This document shows, in pieces, positions 36,719-45,143 of a stretch of DNA of 59,239 bases (position 1 is its first letter; every line of letters starts with the position of its first letter). A model generated the notes under the pieces. It had not been told where the DNA came from. It worked only from the letters and a program-made list of their open reading frames with translations, and made no database searches. Both the position numbers and the translations under genes were made by a program. The DNA comes from Candidatus Fermentibacterota bacterium (GTDB taxonomy: Bacteria; Fermentibacterota; Fermentibacteria; Fermentibacterales; JCC-6): positions 1 through 59,239 of the forward strand of contig JAUWSQ010000009.1 of the NCBI GenBank assembly GCA_030609965.1. The letters are read 5' to 3'.

Positions 36719-37857
36719 CTGCCTGAATCGATACACGCGGTAACGACCTGTCGCATTCTGTCTTCTACCGCCTTCAGCACCAGACCGGTCGTGTCATCCC
36801 AGGTCGGGAATAGTGATGCGGTTCGCAAAGCCCCCTCAGCCAGATTACGCCGTAGGATTTTTTCTGTGAACAGTCTGTTGATGCATTCTCCGATCGCCTT
36901 CCAGTCACCAGGGTCTACAAGCAGGCCGGAGACCCCATCCTCGATCATATCCGGGATAGCTCCAGCGGTAGTGGATATCACAGGGAGGCCCCGGGCCATA
37001 GCCTCCGCGGTGGCCATTCCATACCCCTCCCAATAGGAGGGCAGGAGGAAGACATCGGCCAGGCTATACTGCACAGCCAGCTCCGCATCACTCAATCTTC
37101 CCGTAATATGCACCCTCTCCTCCAGGCCAAGTTCACCTATACAGACTTCAACCTTCTCAAGATATCCGCGGTCGAAATTTCGTTCTCCTACAATGTACAG
37201 CTCAGCGCCTTCGATGTTCGAGCAAGCCAGAGCCTTCACTGCCTCCAGGATACCCTTGCGCGCCTCGATGTTCCCAACAAGGAGTAACCTCCGTGGATCT
37301 TCGGTGAATCGCGGCTCATCAGCGAGCCGGACATTGAGGCCGGGTTTGGCAAGCAGAACATCGTGACCGCTCCTGCCCAATTCCTCCAGCTTCCGGACAG
37401 TAGAACCACTTATAGCGATTATGAAATCCGCCTCCCGGACTATTCTCTTCTCTGTCCATGTGTAGAGGAACCGTCTTAATGGTGTCCGCTCAAGGTGACT
37501 TCTGAAATGGTGGCATATGAGTACCGTAAATCGTCCGAGACGGTTCGCCCTCCTCTGAAGACCAAGCGTAAGTGTGCTGCAGCCGAGAGTGGTAACCAGA
37601 ATATTGAAGGTGCCCCCGCACCTGCGGGAAATGATGCCGGAAGAGGGGATCTTGAACATTTTGGCATATCGGGGAAGGGATTCCAGATTAAAATACTCCA
37701 CTTCCCAACCGGAAGCCCTGAAACGTTCTCCCATCATATAATCGTAGAAAATGCCGCCAGTCAGCCTGCCGAGGCGTGCAGGGTCAGTAGTATCGATGTA
37801 ACCAGGCATCAGTATCCTGCCCGGTATCCCTGTCGGATCTGTATCTTTCAAGCTCAA
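36715..37857 (-). CDS. Glycosyltransferase, GT4-like
   Basis: This is a 380-residue GT-B enzyme. The N-terminal domain has GGIFYDYMMGERFRASGWEVE and ADFIIAISGSTVRKLEELG. The C-terminal one has LLLVGNIEARKGILEAVKAL, VHITGRLSDAELAVQY and the EX7E motif EGYGMATAEAMARGLPVIS. The start is TTG 37857, with GGAGG 6 bases upstream. It is on the opposite strand from the other two glycosyltransferases and faces them tail to tail. The set probably builds a surface or secreted glycan. Confidence 0.9.
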   Translation of the reverse strand: MSLKDTDPTGIPGRILMPGYIDTTDPARLGRLTGGIFYDYMMGERFRASGWEVEYFNLESLPRYAKMFKIPSSGIISRRCGGTFNILVTTLGCSTLTLGLQRRANRLGRFTVLICHHFRSHLERTPLRRFLYTWTEKRIVREADFIIAISGSTVRKLEELGRSGHDVLLAKPGLNVRLADEPRFTEDPRRLLLVGNIEARKGILEAVKALACSNIEGAELYIVGERNFDRGYLEKVEVCIGELGLEERVHITGRLSDAELAVQYSLADVFLLPSYWEGYGMATAEAMARGLPVISTTAGAIPDMIEDGVSGLLVDPGDWKAIGECINRLFTEKILRRNLAEGALRTASLFPTWDDTTGLVLKAVEDRMRQVVTACIDSGS

Positions 37858-37954
37858 CGCACTCCTCCCGCAGGGCCAATCCTGTCAGTTTCCATCGGAT
37901 TATCATAATACAAGAGGCATACGATCATCATCAACAGAATACGCTGCTCACTGA

Positions 37955-38953
37955 TTATTTTCTTCTCAGTGGATGCTGACCTGTAAGAACAAGCCAGAAC
38001 AGAGCATAAAACCACGAGATCCTTCTCCAGCCAGTCAGGTATCTGAGATTGAGCAGGGTGGGTACCTTCCGTCCGGTTTTGAGTTTTTCGATAATATCCT
38101 CTTTGCCGCTGTTACCGATGTTAAGAACTTTCAACACTCCCTCCGGGACTGGTGCTCCCAGTCTGCCGGAAGCAGTTCCAAGAAGATATGCAAGTGAGTT
38201 ACTCAATTTTGTATCATCTGCATTCCGCGCAAATTCCTTCCAGCTCCCCGCTTCTGCGACCTTCATGCAGAGCAGACAAATGTCCACCCACCATACAGGT
38301 CTTATCCTGATATTCGTAAGCGTATGAAGAAGAACCATTAAAAGCGCGTTGTGCCAGGCAAATCCCATCAGCCCCGGCTCCAATAATCTGCCGTTCTCGA
38401 ACAGATCTGACGGAAGTCTTCCAGGAAATGTCGCCGGGAAATAGAAAATATGAGTGTGCAGTTCAGCCATGATACCATGCCTGTACATCTTCATCTCGGA
38501 TACAATGCCTGCATTGAAAATACCATCTCCTGGAGACCTCCTTGACCAGCCGGACTCACAGAATATTCTCAGAATTACCTGCCTGTTTTCCTCCTCCATG
38601 AACAGGTCAGCATCACACATCGGCCTTCCACCCGGAAAGGGATAGACGCTTCTTGCCAGGTCGAACCCTTTCACCGCCCACACTTCTGTACCTTCTGCGG
38701 AGATACGTTCCAGAACCGGCCTGATGATCTGCTCCTGACGGAACCAGGTCGCCGCTGCGGACAGGTTGAGGTCCCTTCTCTCCATCTCCTTCGCAAGAAG
38801 AGGCTGCAGGTCATGAGCTATACCAGGATCAGGTCCAGCGTATGTCCCGGGCAGACCCCCGGACAGGAGCCAGCTGCAGGCAGCCTCCGTTATCGCATCT
38901 GGTTGCTCTATATTTTTCATATCGCTCAATTGATACATAAGTGACTGGAACAT
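37955..38953 (-). CDS. Nucleotidyltransferase-fold protein (PF14907/NTP_transf_5 type)
   Basis: This 332-residue protein matches the uncharacterised nucleotidyltransferase family often found in peptide-modification and capsule clusters. The core is VWAVKGFDLARSVYPFPGG followed by the Asp-x-Asp pair in RPMCDADLFMEEE and AELHTHIFYFP. ATG 38953 is chosen because AAGGG lies 6 bases upstream; two GTG codons precede it. It is divergent from the ABC exporter with only 54 bases between them. The family may add a nucleotide to a protein or peptide, but its reaction is unproven. It is a plausible member of the RiPP cluster next door. Confidence 0.75.
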   Translation of the reverse strand: MFQSLMYQLSDMKNIEQPDAITEAACSWLLSGGLPGTYAGPDPGIAHDLQPLLAKEMERRDLNLSAAATWFRQEQIIRPVLERISAEGTEVWAVKGFDLARSVYPFPGGRPMCDADLFMEEENRQVILRIFCESGWSRRSPGDGIFNAGIVSEMKMYRHGIMAELHTHIFYFPATFPGRLPSDLFENGRLLEPGLMGFAWHNALLMVLLHTLTNIRIRPVWWVDICLLCMKVAEAGSWKEFARNADDTKLSNSLAYLLGTASGRLGAPVPEGVLKVLNIGNSGKEDIIEKLKTGRKVPTLLNLRYLTGWRRISWFYALFWLVLTGQHPLRRK

Positions 38954-39007
38954 CACCACCCTTATGATTAGCTGGTTCCCGTCGCATGCGCGTTATAGAT
39001 TAGTCTC

Positions 39008-40807
39008 ATGAAATCAGAAACTGAGAATAGAAAACTGATGCTCGGAAGAGCTGTATCTTTCGTCTGGAAGAGCAGTCGAGGGCTGACCATCACCAATCTC
39101 CTCCTGACTGTTATTCAGGGATTGCTGCCACTGATTCCCCTTTACCTGATGAAGCTTCTCATAGATTCTGTAGAAGAGGCTATTACCGGTGCGGATACCT
39201 CTTCTTTCGGTCACATTGCTCTTCTCATCGGAATAATGGGTGCTGTTGCACTGCTGTCAGCTCTTGTGAAATCTATTGCCGGAATAGTTGAGCAGACCCA
39301 GGCCAGAGTGGTGACCGATTACATGCAGGATATTCTCCACAGGAAATCCATCGATGTTGATCTTGGATATTACGAGGATTCAAAGTTCTACGATACAATG
39401 CACAGGGCGCAGGGTGAGGCACCGTATAGACCCACAAGTATTGTAAACGGATTAATCAGGACCATCCAGAGCAGTATCTCATTACTTGCCATGGTCGGCC
39501 TGCTTCTCTCTTTCCACTGGATTGTTGCCGTTGTCCTTGTTGCTGCTGCGCTTCCCGGAGTGCTGGTAAAACTCAGATTCTCAAAAATCAACTGGAAGTG
39601 GCAGCGAAAAAGAACAGAGACCGAACGCAAAGCATGGTACAAACACTGGTTATTAACTTCTGTGGGACATGCGAAAGAATTGCGGCTGTTCGGCCTTGGA
39701 GAACACTTCAGAATAATGTACATGAACCTCAGAGCCATTCTCCGCACAGAAATACTGGGCATAGCAAAACGAAGAGCAGCAGCTGATCTTGCCACTCAGG
39801 CCGTAGCAACCCTGCTGATCTACGGTTCGCTGGCCTTTATCGCGAAGCAGGCATTCGCAGGTCTTATTACAATCGGTGGAATGGTAATGTACTTCCAGGC
39901 CTTTCAGAGAGGGCTTGGATACCTCAAAGGCCTTCTGGGAAGTCTGGCGGGGCTTTACGAGGGCAATCTGTTTCTCTCCAATCTTTTCGATTTTCTCGAT
40001 ATCAAGCCATCGATAGTCGATCCTGCCGAAGCGAAACCATTTCCCGCTTCAATCTGCAAGGGGATTGTCTTCGATCACGTGGACTTCAATTACTCATCCA
40101 GTAACAAAAAGGTTCTAGATGATGTTTCACTCAGAATCAACCCCGGAGAGATGCTTGCTCTGGTGGGGGAAAATGGTTCAGGTAAAACAACCTTTGTTAA
40201 GCTTCTCTGCAGACTCTACGACCCGGTTTCAGGCATCGTAAGTATTGATAACACATCCATAAAGAATTTTAATGTTGAAGAACATCGCAGCAACATAGGA
40301 GTTATCTTCCAGGACTACGCAAGGTACCATCTCACAGCGGCAGAAAACATCAGCCTGGGTGATATTAAGCATTCACCGGATAGTTCCCTCATCCGCCTGG
40401 CGGCTTCCGCAGCGGGTGCAGACTCCTTGATTGAGAATTTACCGAATGGTTATGACACTGTACTGGGCAGATCATTCAAGGGAGGGATGGAACTTTCCAT
40501 AGGTGAATGGCAGAAAATCGCCCTTGCCAGGGCGTTCATACGCGATGCTCCCATCGTGGTGCTCGATGAGCCCACAAGCGCATTGGACGCAAAAGCGGAG
40601 CATGCCGTGTTTATAAAATTCAGAGAGCTGGTAAAGGGAAAAACCTCGTTGATAATCTCACACAGATTCTCCACAGTAAGAATGGCAGACAGAATCGCAG
40701 TGATGGATAAAGGCAGAATCATTGAGCATGGCACCCATGAAGAACTGATGAAGATAAAAGGTAAGTACTGCGAAATGTACTCTATTCAGGCCATTGCCTA
40801 CAGCTGA
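39008..40807 (+). CDS. ABC exporter (fused membrane and ATPase domains)
   Basis: This is a 599-residue type I exporter half. Six transmembrane helices span about residues 18-310 and the ATPase follows: Walker A ALVGENGSGKTTF, signature LSIGEWQKIALARAF, Walker B PIVVLDEPTSALD and the switch ISHRFSTVRMADRI. The signature differs from the usual LSGGQ, as in several peptide and lipid exporters. There is no N-terminal C39 leader peptidase. It works as a homodimer or with a partner. It converges with the S26-like gene (10-base overlap) and is a good candidate to export the modified peptide, although it is on the opposite strand. Confidence 0.92.
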   Translation: MKSETENRKLMLGRAVSFVWKSSRGLTITNLLLTVIQGLLPLIPLYLMKLLIDSVEEAITGADTSSFGHIALLIGIMGAVALLSALVKSIAGIVEQTQARVVTDYMQDILHRKSIDVDLGYYEDSKFYDTMHRAQGEAPYRPTSIVNGLIRTIQSSISLLAMVGLLLSFHWIVAVVLVAAALPGVLVKLRFSKINWKWQRKRTETERKAWYKHWLLTSVGHAKELRLFGLGEHFRIMYMNLRAILRTEILGIAKRRAAADLATQAVATLLIYGSLAFIAKQAFAGLITIGGMVMYFQAFQRGLGYLKGLLGSLAGLYEGNLFLSNLFDFLDIKPSIVDPAEAKPFPASICKGIVFDHVDFNYSSSNKKVLDDVSLRINPGEMLALVGENGSGKTTFVKLLCRLYDPVSGIVSIDNTSIKNFNVEEHRSNIGVIFQDYARYHLTAAENISLGDIKHSPDSSLIRLAASAAGADSLIENLPNGYDTVLGRSFKGGMELSIGEWQKIALARAFIRDAPIVVLDEPTSALDAKAEHAVFIKFRELVKGKTSLIISHRFSTVRMADRIAVMDKGRIIEHGTHEELMKIKGKYCEMYSIQAIAYS

Positions 40808-41397
40808 AGCTCCCCGTTCCGCACTCTCACAACCAGGTCATAGGGTTTTTTCAGAACAAGGATTTTCCGTTCACTACACCATTTGCCAACGGTCTTCCCA
40901 CCACTGACAAGGCGAACAACAGATTCTGCATCAGTTGAAAGATGAATAGTCTCGATTTCAGGTCGCCAAAAAAGCCTGACTACTCCAGAATAATTAAGTA
41001 AGGAGTAGAAGCACCTGAAAACTTTCCTGGGTAATCCCTCCCTTGAAATAAATCCTGCCCACAAAGAACCGCGTTTCCCTCCGGTAACAGATTTCCGCTT
41101 CTGCCCCTCGCGCTCAACCGCAACAACACGTCCCAGAACCCTCTGAAAGAGAACCTTTTCAATGGTTCCCTCAGGATTGTCATCACCTTTTACAGTGAAA
41201 TAATCATCGTGCTTCTCAACTATCCTGTGTACAACATCAGTTCCTGGAACAGAATCACTGCTGTAGACAATTACATCACCCTTTCTCAGCCGGTCAAAGG
41301 GAACTTCTTCGAAAATGATGCTGTCACCGGGCTGGAAGGTTGTTCTCATGCTCCGCCCACGATAGAACCGGAAGGAAGTTTTCACGGTTTCATACAT
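40798..41397 (-). CDS. S24/S26-family serine peptidase-like protein (RiPP cluster)
   Basis: This 199-residue protein begins with the signal peptidase core FRGRSM-type motif: YRGRSMRTTFQPGDSIIFEE carries the predicted nucleophile Ser16, then LRKGDVIVYSS and DVVHRIV with a possible catalytic His, and FTVKGDDNPEGT. Ser-His dyads of this kind occur in archaeal and eukaryotic-type signal peptidases, while bacterial ones use Lys. There is no transmembrane helix, so it may act in the cytoplasm. The C-terminal 90 residues (SLWAGF onwards) are an extra domain. It overlaps the HPr-kinase-like gene by 16 bases. In HprK-containing RiPP clusters such proteins may cut the leader peptide; this is an inference. 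Confidence 0.75.
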   Translation of the reverse strand: MYETVKTSFRFYRGRSMRTTFQPGDSIIFEEVPFDRLRKGDVIVYSSDSVPGTDVVHRIVEKHDDYFTVKGDDNPEGTIEKVLFQRVLGRVVAVEREGQKRKSVTGGKRGSLWAGFISREGLPRKVFRCFYSLLNYSGVVRLFWRPEIETIHLSTDAESVVRLVSGGKTVGKWCSERKILVLKKPYDLVVRVRNGELQL

Positions 41398-42320
41398 TTC
41401 AGGATTGCGTCTTGATCGATGTAGTCTTTTGGAAAACGCATGAGATAAACAGGTGCTGAGGATGAAAGATCTCTGTAGAGATCCAGTAACTTTGTGTGGT
41501 AGATTCGTGGAATACTAAACCTTGCGCCATAGTGTTCATTCCAGAAGAATGAAAGAAGCTCTCGCGACCCAACTTTTGTCAAACTGAACTCATCTGCCTT
41601 CTCAAGTAGAATAAATGCCGCAGGAACCGCATGCCCCGGATCGGGTGGAAAAGTGGTCCATGGCGTTCCGTAAACCAGCCAACTATCATCATCCTGTTTT
41701 TTGAAGATGATCTGGTCGTCTGCCAGAACCCTTCCTCCTTCGCAGAGGCTTGCAGCGGTCGTCTTGCCACCTTCATCCATGGCCAGAAAGATGACAGCCT
41801 TTCCATCGAAATCCACGCAGGAGCTATGAACAATCAGTGCGTTCATGTCATGGAGAAACGTGGAGAATATTAGCGGATCCACTCTGCCTTCGGCTATCGT
41901 GCGCGAATTACTTACCGAGTAGAAGACATCCATACGATGCCGCAGGAAGTCGGTTACCGCAAGGGACTCTTTCCTGATCTCGAGTGTTACCAGTTTCCCA
42001 TGGTCGGAACAATCTTCAAGCAGCTTACGGACAGGGAGGATGTTCAGTATATGGCTGTTCCAGGAGGGTACTTCGAAATGCTCAAGGGGATAATCAAATG
42101 TGTTGAGCAGCTTATTTTGTTCTGCATACGAAAGAGGTGTTTCGCACGAAGCTGTTTCTTCAGCAAGGGTGTATCTGACTGTGGAGAAAGGATTATCACA
42201 GTCCGAAAAGAAAGCGCAGAAACGGTGAAGATGAAAACAATTTATATCCAAGTCCGAGTACACATGAAAACAGCTGCATGCAAGCTGAAAAGAATAACTG
42301 TCTATAAACCTTTCAGCCAC
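41382..42320 (-). CDS. HPr-kinase-like P-loop protein (ScmC-like)
   Basis: The second half matches HprK/PEP-carboxykinase-like proteins found in RiPP clusters: IVHSSCVDFDGKAVIFLAMD, then the modified P-loop MDEGGKTTAASL and the acidic pair GRVLADDQIIF. The usual GxSGxGKS/T is altered (AMDEGGKTT), but the GKTT is kept. The first 150 residues are a family-specific region with SRTIAEGRVDPLIFSTFLHDM. It may phosphorylate the precursor or a maturation partner. GTG 42320 starts 6 bases after the precursor stop; an in-frame stop lies just upstream, so no earlier start is possible. The gene set recalls the SynChlorMet cassette's ScmC. Confidence 0.78.
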   Translation of the reverse strand: MAERFIDSYSFQLACSCFHVYSDLDINCFHLHRFCAFFSDCDNPFSTVRYTLAEETASCETPLSYAEQNKLLNTFDYPLEHFEVPSWNSHILNILPVRKLLEDCSDHGKLVTLEIRKESLAVTDFLRHRMDVFYSVSNSRTIAEGRVDPLIFSTFLHDMNALIVHSSCVDFDGKAVIFLAMDEGGKTTAASLCEGGRVLADDQIIFKKQDDDSWLVYGTPWTTFPPDPGHAVPAAFILLEKADEFSLTKVGSRELLSFFWNEHYGARFSIPRIYHTKLLDLYRDLSSSAPVYLMRFPKDYIDQDAILKCMKP

Positions 42321-42326
42321 GCAGCA

Positions 42327-42578
42327 TCATGTATGTAATGAGCCTGTGGTGCAAATATTCATGACGTTTCCCCCATTGGGACTACAGTCTCCAAATTCCG
42401 GGCCAATGCCGGTTGGTGAGCAGGCAAATTCCGACTGAGTTACATCAGTTCCATTGAAACAGTTTGCAACTGAGGGCTGATGACCAGTAGAGCACCATCC
42501 CAGCGGCTCTTGCCCCACAACACCAAAACCGGAGAGGTTAAGTATCATAGGTTTTATGTATTGCTTTCTTTCAGTCAT
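42327..42578 (-). CDS. RiPP precursor peptide with five Cys-x2/3-Gly motifs (83 aa)
   Basis: The peptide begins MTERKQYIKPMILNLSGFG, a leader of the common 'KxYxKPxIxxLS' type recognised by PqqD-like domains. The core from about residue 27 has five Cys (29, 40, 53, 65, 76) spaced 11, 13, 12 and 11 residues apart. Each is followed by Gly: CSTG, CFNG, CSPTG, CSPNG, CTTG. GAAGGAGA lies 6 bases before ATG 42578, which decides the start; a longer frame upstream is inside the radical SAM gene's tail. It sits between the radical SAM/SPASM genes and the HprK-like gene, 17 bases after one and 6 before the other. Thioether (sactipeptide/ranthipeptide) cross-links are the likely modification. No homologue is known to me. 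Confidence 0.85.
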   Translation of the reverse strand: MTERKQYIKPMILNLSGFGVVGQEPLGWCSTGHQPSVANCFNGTDVTQSEFACSPTGIGPEFGDCSPNGGNVMNICTTGSLHT

Positions 42579-42595
42579 AGTATTCTCCTTCACAA

Positions 42596-43684
42596 TTATA
42601 ATATATTCATTCTGGATTCCGGGAAAAGCCCCAGTTTTTCCGCTGTGCTGCAGAAGCTGTAAGGAGCGTTGAGTTTCCCGCCTGAGTTGTAATTTCCTGC
42701 CACACACGTACCTTTGCAGAATCTCTTATGAAGGCATTTAGAACATATTCCCTCAAGTTCATCAGGTATCAATCTCCTGAGTTCGGCGAGTTTTGGAGAA
42801 TTCTTCCAGATCTCTACAAGGTCGTCAGTTTTCAGATTTCCATACAGAAGATCATCAACCGATGTCCCTATCCCGCAGAGAGCAAGATCTCCATTGGCCA
42901 GTAATCCTATGATATTATGTATAGTGCATCTTCCCGACCTGCTCCTGAGAAAACGCGCGGGTTTCTGGAAAGCAAAGGGTATGTCCAGAATTACGAGTAT
43001 CCCGACGAATGGAATTATCTCTTCTTCTATCCTGTCGTTCAGCTTTATTATCTCAGGTACTGTGAGAGCCAGGTTTTCGTCGAACTCAGTTCCCCGCCCT
43101 ACATGCTGTACATGGTTGAATTTTACCGATCCGCAGCCCAGATCTTTTGCCAGCTCGATGATCTCACTAACCTGAGAGATATTCTTTCTATGCAGGGTAC
43201 ATATCATCTGTGGCTTTATCCCAACCTCAACAAGGTTCCGAATTCCCTGTACAGCTTTGTCGAAGGATCCCTCTACTCTCCTCAGTTCTTCATGTGTTTC
43301 GGCGTCAGCGCCATCAAGACTTACCGAAATGAAGCCGAATTTCTCGGTTGAAGAGAGAAATTCAGCCATATTTTTGTCAACCAGGGTACCGTTCGTTTCT
43401 ATGATTATGCTCATTCCCTCACTGGAAATGAGTTTGATGATTTCTTTAATTCGGGGATTAAGCAGCGGTTCTCCTCCGGTGAGTTTCACTGACCTGAGGC
43501 CAAGAGGTTTTCCCTGCTCTACGGCTTTCTTTACCAGTTCAATATCGAGGTGAAGGCTGGTTTTCGTGCCTTCTTCCTGGAATTCAGGATTGATCCAGCA
43601 ATGCGAACAGTTAAGATTGCACGCTCCCGAAGCGTACATGTATATGGAGCCAAGTCTTGGTACTACATTGGAATTGTCTGTCAT
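42596..43684 (-). CDS. Radical SAM/SPASM peptide maturase 1 (ScmF-like)
   Basis: This 362-residue enzyme has the radical SAM cluster CNLNCSHC (Cys22, Cys26, Cys29) in a segment, RLGSIYMYASGACNLNCSHCW, that recalls ScmF of the SynChlorMet cassette. VKLTGGEPLLNPRIKE is the GGEP motif. The SPASM domain is complete: C-x11-GDLALC, then CSKCLHKRFCKGTC (C-x2-C-x5-C-x3-C) and a final Cys in YSFC. It would bind three [4Fe-4S] clusters in all and cross-link Cys residues of a peptide. The start ATG overlaps the previous gene's stop (ATGA, 43681-43684). The precursor gene follows 17 bases later. Confidence 0.88.
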   Translation of the reverse strand: MTDNSNVVPRLGSIYMYASGACNLNCSHCWINPEFQEEGTKTSLHLDIELVKKAVEQGKPLGLRSVKLTGGEPLLNPRIKEIIKLISSEGMSIIIETNGTLVDKNMAEFLSSTEKFGFISVSLDGADAETHEELRRVEGSFDKAVQGIRNLVEVGIKPQMICTLHRKNISQVSEIIELAKDLGCGSVKFNHVQHVGRGTEFDENLALTVPEIIKLNDRIEEEIIPFVGILVILDIPFAFQKPARFLRSRSGRCTIHNIIGLLANGDLALCGIGTSVDDLLYGNLKTDDLVEIWKNSPKLAELRRLIPDELEGICSKCLHKRFCKGTCVAGNYNSGGKLNAPYSFCSTAEKLGLFPESRMNIL

Positions 43685-44847
43685 ACCTGTCCATCTTCCT
43701 GGGGGTATGCATAGTAAATACTTTTTATGTCGTTAGCTTTCAGGAAGTTCTTGTAGCACATTCTCCAGCTGGGTGCCATGATGGTTTTCTGCATCTGCTG
43801 AACAATGCCGGGGCATCCGCCGTTGCAGTACTCTACCCACTCGCAGTTCGCGCATAAAGGAATTTCCGATAATGGAACCACATACCTCTCCCGAACGCCT
43901 TTCATTATGGGGCTGTTACTCCACACATCCAGCAATTCAGCGGTAAGCATGTTTCCCATAGTGAGATCGTGCAGCATGGAACATGGCACTATCGATCCAT
44001 CGTGAAGAATTCCCAGCTTGTTGAACACACCACCGCAGGAGGAGAGGAATCCCATTTTCCACCTCCCGGTAGGCTGACCAGTCTTCCTGGCATCCTCCAT
44101 CTCCCTGTACATTCTGAGTTTGGCAAGGGGACCGGCCTGGGCGGTGATTCTACCGGGATACTTTTTCTGCAGTTTTTCCAGTCGGAGTCCCACTTCGAGA
44201 ATATCTTTATGGTCCAGGGCTACTTCGTCCTTGTATGTGCAGCCAGTTCCAATGGGTGAAGCCTCGTTGTTGGTCATTGATGGAAGACCGATATCTTCAA
44301 GAATGAATGCAGCCATGGCATCAAGATCATCCATATTATGCTTGCTGATGGTAGCTCTTACTGTTACCGGGAAACCTTCATTCATTAAAAGCCTGAGTCC
44401 TTTTACTGCTCTGTCAAAACTATCTGGTCGGCTGAGATTGTGTACTTCGGCACATGAGCCATCTATTGATATCTGTATACTGTCGAGTCGCAGGCGTCTT
44501 TTTCCAATACTGAATGCTTCAATGGTTTTTTCGTCAATAAGCGTGCCGTTGGTAAGTATTGAGTAGCGCATTCTGTTTGCTATCACCGAGTCTATAAGTT
44601 CAAAGAAGTCGGGTCTTGTGAACGGTTCTCCGCCGGTTAGGGTTACACGCATTATCTTAGCGTCGCCCAGCTTCTTAATGTTCTTCTTCCATTCCTCTGT
44701 TGAGAGGTCTGACAGCGCAGTCATTTCATCAGAGTAGAAACAGTATCTGCATTTGAGGTTGCATTTTCCGGTTATCGAGATATCAGCCGATGAAGGAGTT
44801 TTGGTATGGTTTGGAATAGAGCAGTTACTTTGAGCCAATGAAACCAC
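43681..44847 (-). CDS. Radical SAM/SPASM peptide maturase 2 (ScmE-like)
   Basis: This is a 388-residue protein with the radical SAM motif CNLKCRYC (Cys29, Cys33, Cys36) after DISITGK, like ScmE. VTLTGGEPFTRPDFFELID is the GGEP region. The SPASM domain has CGGVFNKLGILHDGSIVPC, then CANCEWVEYCNGGC (C-x2-C-x5-C-x3-C) and a final Cys in WRMC. The start is GTG 44847, inside the 3' end of the PqqD-like gene (23-base overlap). It is placed next to a second SPASM enzyme, so the two may act in turn or form a pair. Which Cys each one treats is unknown. Confidence 0.87.
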   Translation of the reverse strand: MVSLAQSNCSIPNHTKTPSSADISITGKCNLKCRYCFYSDEMTALSDLSTEEWKKNIKKLGDAKIMRVTLTGGEPFTRPDFFELIDSVIANRMRYSILTNGTLIDEKTIEAFSIGKRRLRLDSIQISIDGSCAEVHNLSRPDSFDRAVKGLRLLMNEGFPVTVRATISKHNMDDLDAMAAFILEDIGLPSMTNNEASPIGTGCTYKDEVALDHKDILEVGLRLEKLQKKYPGRITAQAGPLAKLRMYREMEDARKTGQPTGRWKMGFLSSCGGVFNKLGILHDGSIVPCSMLHDLTMGNMLTAELLDVWSNSPIMKGVRERYVVPLSEIPLCANCEWVEYCNGGCPGIVQQMQKTIMAPSWRMCYKNFLKANDIKSIYYAYPQEDGQV

Positions 44848-45100
44848 CCTTTGTCATTATGACTAGATATGAATCCACATCTTCTGTAAGATTCTCCGGA
44901 AGATCATCGTAGTTTTTACCGAATTCATTGATAATATCATTCAATGTAACGCCTTCAGCGCAAAGGTCCCATATGAACCTGGCGGTATCATTGATGACGA
45001 GAACCTCCCCGGTGTCGGGATTGAAGAGAAGGCTTCCGCTTTCATCCTCTTCCCTGAGAGCTACATCAGGGTTTCTTAAGTAGGTCGTTTCCTTACACAT
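44825..45100 (-). CDS. PqqD-like peptide-binding protein (RRE; ScmD-like)
   Basis: This 91-residue protein is a RiPP recognition element: LREEDESGSLLFNPDTGEVLVINDTARFIWDLCAEGVTLNDIINEF shows the PqqD beta-strands and helices. It should bind the precursor leader and present it to the SPASM enzymes. ATG 45100 is chosen because AAGGA lies 5 bases upstream; a longer frame up to 45133 lacks a ribosome site. It is the first clearly RiPP-type gene in the operon and overlaps radical SAM gene 2. Confidence 0.86.
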   Translation of the reverse strand: MCKETTYLRNPDVALREEDESGSLLFNPDTGEVLVINDTARFIWDLCAEGVTLNDIINEFGKNYDDLPENLTEDVDSYLVIMTKGGFIGSK

Positions 45101-45143
45101 GATTTCCTTTTCCGTTTGAATGTAATAAAGCAAGTCCGGGTTG

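Noticed and set aside
42579-42707. 43-residue extension of the RiPP precursor
   Set aside because: It lies in the end of the radical SAM gene, and a strong ribosome site directly precedes ATG 42578.
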